A stretch of DNA of 34,405 nucleotides, taken from contig JAFGHD010000191.1 of assembly GCA_016939365.1 (NCBI GenBank), forward strand, positions 1 to 34,405, given 5' to 3'. A program made the translations under genes and the position numbers. Under the pieces are notes generated by a model. The model saw only the letters and a list, made by a program, of their open reading frames with translations. It did not search any database and was not told the DNA's origin. This document shows positions 25,089-31,815 of the stretch, piece after piece (positions within the stretch are counted from its first letter, which is position 1; each line of letters begins with the position of its first letter). Source of the stretch: Bacteroidales bacterium (lineage in GTDB: Bacteria; Bacteroidota; Bacteroidia; Bacteroidales; JAFGHD01).

Positions 25089-25979
25089 ATGCCGAGCCTT
25101 AAGGAAGTCAGGATCCGGATCAACTCAGTCCGGTCGACACAGCAGATCACCAGCGCTATGAAGCTGGTGGCGGCCTCCAAATTGAGAAGGGCTCAGACGG
25201 CAATACTGCAGATGAGGCCCTACGCCGCCAAGCTGAAGGAACTGCTTCAAAACCTCAGCTCGACGCTCGAACCGGGTGATGAGACCAGCGTTTACAGCGT
25301 ACCGCGTGAACCCGGGACTGTGCTCCTGGTGCTGGTTTCCTCCAACAGAGGCCTTTGCGGCGGTTTCAATGCCAATATTATAAGAGCGGCCAACCAAAGG
25401 ATATATACCCATTATTCCTCCCAGCAGGCGGCCGGCAAACTCTTCCTCCTTACCATAGGCAAAAAGGTTACCGATTTCTTTACCAGAAGAAAGTTCAACG
25501 TGGTGGCAAGCCATGATCATATTTTTAATCAGCTCACTTTTGCCCGTGTCACCCCCCTTGCGAAACAGCTGATGGAGGAGTATGCGTCAGGCAGATATGA
25601 CCGGATCGAGATCATTTACAACCACTTCCTCAACGCGGCTTCACAGTCCGTCAGGGTGGAGCAGTTTCTCCCGGTGCCGGCTCCGTCAGGTCAGGAGCCC
25701 CGGGAACGGATCATGCCGACAGACTATATCTTTGAACCGGACAAGAAAGAATTTGTCCGGGATCTCATTCCAAAATCACTGAAAATACAGTTCTATAAGG
25801 TTTTTATAGATTCCTTCGCTGCAGAGCACGGTGCACGGATGACCGCAATGCATCAGGCTACCGACAATGCCCGGGAACTTCTCAAGGACCTCAGGCTGGC
25901 CTATAACAAGGCCCGGCAGGCAACCATCACAAAGGAGCTGCTCGAGATCGTCAGCGGTGCAGAAGCATTGAAGGGGTAG
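25089..25979 (+). CDS. atpG: F0F1 ATP synthase subunit gamma
   Basis: The 296-residue central-shaft subunit begins with the diagnostic LKEVRIRINSVRSTQQITSA then MKLVAASKLRRAQ. It contains SSNRGLCGGFNANI and ends with the matching helix (RMTAMHQATDNARELLKDL, then YNKARQATITKELLEIVSGA). It rotates within alpha3-beta3. It is the last gene of the run; atpD and atpC do not follow. A 193-bp gap with a strong promoter for the ribosomal genes comes next. Confidence 0.97.
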   Translation: MPSLKEVRIRINSVRSTQQITSAMKLVAASKLRRAQTAILQMRPYAAKLKELLQNLSSTLEPGDETSVYSVPREPGTVLLVLVSSNRGLCGGFNANIIRAANQRIYTHYSSQQAAGKLFLLTIGKKVTDFFTRRKFNVVASHDHIFNQLTFARVTPLAKQLMEEYASGRYDRIEIIYNHFLNAASQSVRVEQFLPVPAPSGQEPRERIMPTDYIFEPDKKEFVRDLIPKSLKIQFYKVFIDSFAAEHGARMTAMHQATDNARELLKDLRLAYNKARQATITKELLEIVSGAEALKG

Positions 25980-26085
25980 TGGTTTGATCTTCAGGAGTCA
26001 GATGTCAGAGTTGCAAGTCCGGAAATGGCGGTGGGCCATTCCCGGAGATGACATGCGTCACCCCCGGTGAAAAAACAATCCAATG

Positions 26086-26116
26086 TTTGGATATCCGGAA
26101 ATAATTAATATTTTTG
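26086..26116 (+). promoter_or_regulatory. Bacteroidota-type promoter for rpsF-rpsR-rplI
   Basis: TTTG at 26086-26089, exactly 19 bases, then TATTTTTG at 26109-26116: this fits the TTTG-N19-TAnnTTTG consensus of the Bacteroidota primary sigma factor on both boxes and spacing. The start codon of rpsF is 56 bp downstream. Confidence 0.8.
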
Positions 26117-26172
26117 CCCTCCTTTTGTAAAAATCTTTTTATTCACTAAAAATCAAAGTAAACCGCACGACT

Positions 26173-26526
26173 ATGGTCAACCAGTATGAAACCGTTTTCA
26201 TTTTAACTCCCGTTTTGTCTGAAGAACAGATGAAGGAAACGGTAAAGAAGTTCGAGGATTTTCTGGTTGAAAGGGATGCAGAGATCATTCTTGCAGACAG
26301 TTGGGGAATGAAAAAACTGGCATACCCTATTCAGAAAAAGTCCTCAGGGTTTTATCATTTATGCGAGTTCAGGGCGGAGACCCAGGTGGTCAAGGATCTG
26401 GAGGTCGCCTACAAGCGGGATGAGCGGATCATCCGGTTTCTCACAGTGAAGCTGGATAAGCATGCCATCGCCTATAATGAGAAGAAACGGAAAAAGGCAA
26501 AGCAGGAACAGCCTGCAGAAGCCTGA
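26173..26526 (+). CDS. rpsF: 30S ribosomal protein S6
   Basis: The 117-residue protein starts NQYETVFILTPVLSEEQMKE and contains WGMKKLAYPIQKKSSGFYHL and VAYKRDERIIRFLTVKL, the standard S6 signature. The tail is Lys-rich (KKRKKAKQEQ). S6 binds S18 on the platform of the small subunit. It is the first gene of the S6-S18-L9 cluster, served by the promoter at 26086. No ssb gene lies between S6 and S18, unlike in many Firmicutes. Confidence 0.97.
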   Translation: MVNQYETVFILTPVLSEEQMKETVKKFEDFLVERDAEIILADSWGMKKLAYPIQKKSSGFYHLCEFRAETQVVKDLEVAYKRDERIIRFLTVKLDKHAIAYNEKKRKKAKQEQPAEA

Positions 26527-26551
26527 TTAATCACCTGAAACACGCACGAAA

Positions 26552-26821
26552 ATGTCACAACCCAATACAGAGATCAAGTATCTGACCCCGATTGCGGTAG
26601 ATACCAAGAAAAAGAAATACTGCCGGTTCAGGAAGAGCGGCATCAAGTACATCGATTACAAGGATGCGGACTTCCTCATCAAGTTTGTCAATGAACAGGG
26701 CAAGATCCTGCCTCGCAGGATTACCGGGACTTCTACCAAATACCAGAAGAAGGTGGCTCAGGCCATCAAGCGTGCCCGGCACCTGGCTTTGATGCCATAT
26801 GTTGCGGATCTTTTAAAATAG
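26552..26821 (+). CDS. rpsR: 30S ribosomal protein S18
   Basis: The 89-residue basic protein has [20 protein letters not shown], then the conserved [20 protein letters not shown] and [16 protein letters not shown], matching S18 closely. It pairs with S6. A single Cys is present, so the zinc-binding type is excluded. It starts 25 bp after rpsF and ends 9 bp before rplI, with GGGAGGGG as a clear ribosome site for the next gene. Confidence 0.97.
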   Translation: MSQPNTEIKYLTPIAVDTKKKKYCRFRKSGIKYIDYKDADFLIKFVNEQGKILPRRITGTSTKYQKKVAQAIKRARHLALMPYVADLLK

Positions 26822-26830
26822 GGAGGGGAT

Positions 26831-27280
26831 ATGCAAGTGATATTGAAGCAGGATGTGCCGAATCTGGGCTATGCCCATGAAATCATCACCGTCAAGGCAG
26901 GATATGCCAGGAATTATCTGATCCCCAAAGGCCTTGCCATTGCTGCAACACCCTCCAACCGGAAGGTGCATACGGAAAACATGAAGCAGAAAGCTTTCAA
27001 GGAGCAAAAGATCGTCAAGGAGTCGGAAGTGCTGGCCAAAGCCTTGCAGGGTGTTACCGTACGTATCGGGGCCAAGGCGGCTGAAACAGGCAAGATTTAC
27101 GGATCCGTCAACAACATTCAGATATCCGAGGCCCTCAAGTCGCAGTTCAGTTACGACATCGACCGGAAAAAGATTGTTATTGACGGCGAGTCGATCAAGG
27201 AGCTGGGTACCTATTCGGCCGACGTATTGCTCTACAAGGGAATCAAGGCCACCATTCATTTCGAGGTATTTGCCGAATAA
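26831..27280 (+). CDS. rplI: 50S ribosomal protein L9
   Basis: The 149-residue protein opens MQVILKQDVPNLGYAHEIIT then VKAGYARNYLIPKGLAIAAT, the L9 signature, followed by the long connecting helix and the C-terminal domain (VRIGAKAAETGKIYGSVNNI). L9 binds 23S rRNA near the L1 stalk and aids reading-frame maintenance. Length is normal. It closes the ribosomal-protein cluster; a 196-bp gap separates it from the methyltransferase gene. Confidence 0.97.
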   Translation: MQVILKQDVPNLGYAHEIITVKAGYARNYLIPKGLAIAATPSNRKVHTENMKQKAFKEQKIVKESEVLAKALQGVTVRIGAKAAETGKIYGSVNNIQISEALKSQFSYDIDRKKIVIDGESIKELGTYSADVLLYKGIKATIHFEVFAE

Positions 27281-27476
27281 TGACTTCAGTGGCCGCTGCT
27301 TGTAACTGCTGCCACTTATGTTGCCGGGTGCCATACACCGGAACGGCCCGGGTCCGGTGGGCTGCATGCAGGCTGATGAATTCAGTGAATTCTCTTGCAG
27401 CCTTTCATGGACTACCGGTTTCAGGAATATCTGAAAAAACGGGAACCCATTCAGTCCCCTGTTCTCTTGATACCCC

Positions 27477-28253
27477 GTGACAATCTCAGAAAACACGGTC
27501 AAATGGATCCGCTCCCTGCATCTGTCCAAACACAGGGAGCAGCATCAATGCTTCATTGTGGAAGGACCGAAGATCGTTGGAGAGTTGATCCTGTCGGACA
27601 TGCCGGTGCACGGGATTTACGGGCTGAGACCCTGGCTGGAGGAACACTCAGGTATACTGGAAGAGCGGGGTATCCCTTACGGGGAGGTCACCGAAGTACA
27701 GCTTGGACGGATCAGTTGCCTTACGACACCCAACCGTGTCCTTGCTGTGGCGAAAATGCTACCGCCCCGGCACATCCCCCTGGAAGAGGCCGGAAAGGGT
27801 CTGATCATTGTTCTTGACAGCATCCGTGATCCCGGCAATATGGGTACGCTGTTGCGCCTGGCCGACTGGTTCGGGGTCAAATGCCTGGTTGCTTCGCATG
27901 ATTCCGTCGAGCTTTACAACCCGAAAGTGATCCAGGCGTCCATGGGGTCGTTTCTTCGTCTATCCTTGGTATTCAGTGAATTAAAGGGTTTCCTTGCCGC
28001 ACTCCACGACCGTGTCCTCATCTACGGAGCCATGATCAACGGAGAAAGCATATGGGATACCCCTCTCAGGAAGGATGCTGTCCTGGTCATCGGTAACGAA
28101 TCCCGCGGAATATCACCTGACCTGCTACCCATGATCCACCACGCGGTCGCCATTCCTTCCTTTTCGGGTGATCAGAGCATTCCGCCAGATTCACTGAATG
28201 CACCGGTGGCGGCAGCCATCATATGTGCCGAGATCATGAGACAGAACAGATGA
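27477..28253 (+). CDS. SpoU/TrmH-family RNA 2'-O-methyltransferase
   Basis: The 258-residue protein has an N-terminal substrate-binding domain (VKWIRSLHLSKHREQHQCFI, then VEGPKIVGELI). The SPOUT knot has three motifs: LDSIRDPGNMGTLLRLADWF, VIGNESRGISPDLL and IPPDSLNAPVAAAIICAEI. It would methylate a ribose 2'-OH on rRNA or tRNA using S-adenosylmethionine; the target is not predictable here. The start is taken as GTG 27477 because the conserved N-terminal pattern begins immediately after it; no ATG in this frame lies further upstream within the open stretch. The overlapping frame from 27395 is a shadow. It may be co-transcribed with the ribosomal genes. Confidence 0.9.
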   Translation: MTISENTVKWIRSLHLSKHREQHQCFIVEGPKIVGELILSDMPVHGIYGLRPWLEEHSGILEERGIPYGEVTEVQLGRISCLTTPNRVLAVAKMLPPRHIPLEEAGKGLIIVLDSIRDPGNMGTLLRLADWFGVKCLVASHDSVELYNPKVIQASMGSFLRLSLVFSELKGFLAALHDRVLIYGAMINGESIWDTPLRKDAVLVIGNESRGISPDLLPMIHHAVAIPSFSGDQSIPPDSLNAPVAAAIICAEIMRQNR

Positions 28254-28299
28254 ACATAATAAACCTGTTATTGTTGCATTATTATCATAAGCTGTCGCA

Positions 28300-28506
28300 A
28301 TGGAAATACTAAAGGTCATGCTGGCTGCCATTCTTCTGGTCGCCTTTTCAGTTGTGGCGATCTCCATCCGTATGCTCCTGAAGAAAGGTGCCACTTTCCG
28401 GAAGTCCTGCAGTTCGGTTGATCCGGTCACGGGCAAGAGGATCGGTTGTACCTGTGGCAGTCATGACCCGGATGATTGTCATCACAGGAAGGAGCCGAAA
28501 CCCTGA
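28300..28506 (+). CDS. Small membrane protein with Cys/His-rich tail
   Basis: The 68-residue protein has one N-terminal transmembrane helix (about 5-27, KVMLAAILLVAFSVVAISIR). A short soluble tail follows with four Cys (C37, C50, C52, C60) and three His (55, 61, 62), including GCTCGSHDPDDCHH. It resembles small conserved Bacteroidota membrane proteins of unknown function. The Cys/His set could bind a metal or form disulfides, but this is inference. It starts 46 bp after the methyltransferase and converges on the EndoQ-UvrD gene, with 29 bp between the two stops. Confidence 0.68.
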   Translation: MEILKVMLAAILLVAFSVVAISIRMLLKKGATFRKSCSSVDPVTGKRIGCTCGSHDPDDCHHRKEPKP

Positions 28507-28535
28507 CATGGATGGGAGTTGTCTTCATGATGCGA

Positions 28536-31500
28536 TCATTCAGGATCGAAAAGGGACGGCTGGCGGTTCTTTTCTCCGGAGGACTTCCGGGCGGCACGGG
28601 CTTCGCGCTCGATCAACCCTTCAGCGATGGCATCAAGGAAGTGAGAATGTGGCAGATTGAAATGTCTGCCCATCATGAACCTTTTCCTTGCGGATGAAAG
28701 GAAGAGGTAACGTCCGGCACGCGTCATACCCACATACAACAGCCTTCGTTCCTCCTGCACGTCGGCATCATCCTTTCCCATCAACGACCATGGGATCACC
28801 CCCTCTTCCACACCGGGAATAAAGACGCAAGGGAATTCCAGTCCCTTTGAAGCATGAATCGTCATCAGAGCGACAGTTTCGGACTTTTCCCGGAAGGTGT
28901 CGGCGGCAGAGCCCAATGAAAGGTGATCGAGGAAGCTATGGATGTTATCCCCGAAGGGTTCTGCCAAGCCAGCCAGCCTTTCCAGGTCATCCTGCATTTC
29001 TGTTATTTTCCCGGGATGAAAGGCACGTGCGGTGCGAAGGATGATATCCTTCACTGTGCCGCCGGGCTCCAGGACTTTGCGGATCCGTGACAGGTCGGGC
29101 TCATGGCCGCTTTCCGGGCTGCCGGGGAGCATATCCAACGGCCCGGAGGCCATCTTCAGGACATCAAGGATTCCGGCGTAAGGCTCCTGAATATAAAAAG
29201 GCTCCTCCCCGATCTCCTGGTATGGGATGTTTCGTTGTGAGAGGGCGTCCCGGTATGCGTGCATCATCCGGGATGTGCGGCACAGGATCGCGAAATCGGC
29301 AAAGCCGGTAACGCCCGGCGATCCCTCTCCCGCGGAGATGCTCCGGTCCATGGAATGGAAGCTGGTCCCTCCGATCATCCTTTCAATGGTTCGGGCTATG
29401 AAAGAGGCCTCCGATTTGTCTGATGAGAAGGAGGCCATGCGAACCTTTACTCCTTCGGGCAGACCCTCCAGCGATCTGATCCCTCCGTCTCCTTCGTGCA
29501 ACATGGAAGACGATGCAGTCAGGATGGTATCCGGACACCGGTAGCTTTTCCGGAGCATATATACGGTACTTCCGGGATAGTCCCTCCCGAACTGACCGAT
29601 GTATCTGCTGTCGGCTCCCCGGAACCCGTATATGGCCTGATCGGGATCGCCCACCACCATCAGGTCAGCCCCGCTACCGGGCATCAGCATCCTCAGGAGC
29701 CGGTACTGTGCCGGATTCACATCCTGGTACTCATCTACCAGTATGAACCTGTATCGTTGCCTGATCCTGGCCAGCAGCATCGCATCCCTCACAAGCATAT
29801 CGGCAGGCAGGGTAATGAGATCATCGAAGTCGACCGCGTTGCGCTGCCGCAATGCCTCATTGTATCTCTTCATAACAGCCGCTTCTTCCCCGGCCTCCCT
29901 GATGCCCGATTTGACATCGGATATCATACGGGCGGTCTTCCGGATCTCCTTCAGCGTCATGTCCAGGCTGCGCAGCAGCCGGGCTTTTCCCCTTTCATCG
30001 AGGATGTGGAGATGCCTGGACCCGTCATGCTCCCTTAATACGGAGAGGCCGAACGAATGAAATGTGGACACCTGGAGTTCATCCAGTATGTTTCTGCCCG
30101 GAAAGAGGCCATTGATCCGTTCGCGCATCTCCCCGGCAGCCTTGTTGGTGAAAGTGATGGCCAGAACGGCTGAAGGGGGTATACCCCTGTTACCGATCAG
30201 CCATGCAATACGGGAGGTGATTATCCGGGTCTTGCCTGTGCCTGGTCCAGCCAGCACCAGTGCCGGCCCTCCGGGATGAAGCACCGCTGCATGCTGATCA
30301 TCGTTCAATCCCGAAAGAAGGCCATCCCCCTGAGAAAAGAGGTCAGATACAACGGATGCCGGTTCAGGATGATCGCATGCAGCAGCGGCAGGCTTCCTCT
30401 GCGAGAAAAGCTGACGGTAAGCCTTCAGATCGAAACTGATCAGGGGCCTGGGCCGGATCGCCGAACCGTAGGCAGCGACCTGCTCACTGAAGAGACCCCC
30501 GGGGGTGGCCGGAGCAGCTTTCTGCTGATTGTCAAAAACGCTGATGACACCATACTGCCCGTCAAATCCTTCCCGGATGAACACCTCCCTGTTCCGCATC
30601 CTACGGATGGCCTCGGCCAGGACTTCACCGCCGATCCGGCGCAACTGGTCTGGCTCCAGCCGGAGCAGCAGGTTGATTTCAGATCCGGCCCTCCGGACCC
30701 ATTGCATGTAGATCTGTTCTACCTTCCTGGATGCCGGACCGGATTTCTCCATCCCCGCAATGATCTCCTTCAGCGGGATCAGGCTGTGGAAGGCATGCCT
30801 CCCGGGCCTTTGAGTCACATCATCACGGTCGGCAAGCTGCGCCATCCGGTTCAGGACCCCCACCGTAACCTGGGAGCCGCATACCGGGCATATCCCGTCA
30901 TGCTTCAGGGTCTCAAGAGGATCCCAGCAGATACCGCACTTCCGGTGTCCATCATAATGGTATTTGCCCTCCTCGGGGAAGAAGTCGATGGTGCCCAGGA
31001 ATTGTTGCGGATCTCCTGACTTTATGGCATGGATGATTTCTGGGTATGAAAGCCCTGTACTGAGCATGTTGGCGTTGCGTCCCAGCTTGTCAGGTGAGTG
31101 GGCATCGGAATTGGCGATCAATGTGTAGCGGTCGAGGATGCTGCAGCACCAGTTCATGGGCGGATCGGTGGAGAGCCCCGTCTCCACTGCATGGATGTGG
31201 TCCGAAAGGTCTTCGAAACAGGCTTCCACGGAATCGAACCCGGATTTCGATCCCAGAACGGAGAACCAGGGTGTCCAGATGTGGGCAGGTACAAAGAAAA
31301 TATCAGGTGAACATTCGAGACAAAGCTCCAGCAGGTCCCTTGAATCCAGTCCCAGGATGGGCCGGCCGTCGGAGGTGATGTTGAATCCCAGTTCCATCAG
31401 CCGTTTCTGTAATTTTTCGGCAATCCCGAAGGAGGGAAAAAACATCACATTGTGGACCTTACGGACTGCTCCGTCCTTTTTGTAAATGTTGCTGATCTCG

Positions 31501-31763
31501 GTAGTGAGCATGAACCTGACTTCCGTTTCGGCCGGGAACGGCAAATCTTTGCGAAAAGACTTCCGCAGCCGGTACAGACCTTCGCCCGCAGGCTCCAGCT
31601 TTGCACGGAGCTCATCCAGCCAACCGGGATGGGTGCAATCACCCGTTCCCACTACCTGGATACCCTTGAGACGTGCATAGTAGTCGAGTTGCTCCGGACA
31701 CAGCTCCTTGCTTGTAGCCAGAGAGAAATGAGAATGAATATGGAAGTCGGCTATGAAATCCAC
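28536..31763 (-). CDS. Endonuclease Q-like PHP nuclease fused to a UvrD-family helicase
   Basis: The 1075-residue protein has an N-terminal EndoQ-type domain (about 1-420) with PHP metal motifs: DFHIHSHFSLATS, GTGDCTHPGW, TTEISNIY, VPAHIWTPWFS and NSDAHSPDKLGRNAN. A four-Cys zinc site follows (CGIC near 277, CPVC near 292). The second part is a superfamily 1A helicase (about 485-1060): Walker A AGPGTGKTRIITSRI near 503, motif II LVDEYQDVNPAQYRLL near 677, MTIHASKGLEFPCVFIPGVE and YVGMTRAGRYL. EndoQ cuts the DNA backbone 5' of uracil, hypoxanthine, xanthine and AP sites; UvrD unwinds DNA 3' to 5'. The fusion suggests a self-contained deamination-repair enzyme (inference). Translation starts at GTG 31763, since an in-frame TAA lies 9 bp upstream. 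All motifs look intact. Confidence 0.9.
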   Translation of the reverse strand: MDFIADFHIHSHFSLATSKELCPEQLDYYARLKGIQVVGTGDCTHPGWLDELRAKLEPAGEGLYRLRKSFRKDLPFPAETEVRFMLTTEISNIYKKDGAVRKVHNVMFFPSFGIAEKLQKRLMELGFNITSDGRPILGLDSRDLLELCLECSPDIFFVPAHIWTPWFSVLGSKSGFDSVEACFEDLSDHIHAVETGLSTDPPMNWCCSILDRYTLIANSDAHSPDKLGRNANMLSTGLSYPEIIHAIKSGDPQQFLGTIDFFPEEGKYHYDGHRKCGICWDPLETLKHDGICPVCGSQVTVGVLNRMAQLADRDDVTQRPGRHAFHSLIPLKEIIAGMEKSGPASRKVEQIYMQWVRRAGSEINLLLRLEPDQLRRIGGEVLAEAIRRMRNREVFIREGFDGQYGVISVFDNQQKAAPATPGGLFSEQVAAYGSAIRPRPLISFDLKAYRQLFSQRKPAAAACDHPEPASVVSDLFSQGDGLLSGLNDDQHAAVLHPGGPALVLAGPGTGKTRIITSRIAWLIGNRGIPPSAVLAITFTNKAAGEMRERINGLFPGRNILDELQVSTFHSFGLSVLREHDGSRHLHILDERGKARLLRSLDMTLKEIRKTARMISDVKSGIREAGEEAAVMKRYNEALRQRNAVDFDDLITLPADMLVRDAMLLARIRQRYRFILVDEYQDVNPAQYRLLRMLMPGSGADLMVVGDPDQAIYGFRGADSRYIGQFGRDYPGSTVYMLRKSYRCPDTILTASSSMLHEGDGGIRSLEGLPEGVKVRMASFSSDKSEASFIARTIERMIGGTSFHSMDRSISAGEGSPGVTGFADFAILCRTSRMMHAYRDALSQRNIPYQEIGEEPFYIQEPYAGILDVLKMASGPLDMLPGSPESGHEPDLSRIRKVLEPGGTVKDIILRTARAFHPGKITEMQDDLERLAGLAEPFGDNIHSFLDHLSLGSAADTFREKSETVALMTIHASKGLEFPCVFIPGVEEGVIPWSLMGKDDADVQEERRLLYVGMTRAGRYLFLSSARKRFMMGRHFNLPHSHFLDAIAEGLIEREARAARKSSGEKNRQPSLFDPE

Positions 31764-31768
31764 CTCAT

Positions 31769-31786
31769 AAAATTATGCATAATTTT
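31769..31786. promoter_or_regulatory. 18-bp perfect palindrome between endoQ-uvrD and parC
   Basis: AAAATTATGCATAATTTT is its own reverse complement. It fills much of the 52-bp spacer between the two divergent starts, so it could be an operator that controls both. It overlaps a TAnnTTTG box. Confidence 0.6.
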
Positions 31787-31787
31787 G
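31780..31787 (+). promoter_or_regulatory. Candidate -7 box for parC
   Basis: TAATTTTG matches TAnnTTTG and lies 28 bp before the parC ATG. A matching TTTG at -33 was not found. The mirrored minus-strand copy reads TAATTTTA, one base off the consensus, as a consequence of the palindrome. Confidence 0.45.
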
Positions 31788-31815
31788 TCCGGATCGGCCC
31801 AGGCAGGGCATTATC

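Noticed and set aside
27288-27316. AGTGGC...GCCACT hairpin after rplI as a terminator
   Set aside because: Only a 6-bp stem with a 17-base loop and no T-run.
27395-27817. 140-residue frame overlapping the start of the RNA methyltransferase
   Set aside because: It shares most of its length with a clear SpoU-family frame and its own protein is Cys/Gly/Pro-rich without motifs.
30276-31019. 247-residue plus-strand frame opposite the EndoQ-UvrD gene
   Set aside because: The opposite strand encodes intact nuclease and helicase motifs across the same bases.
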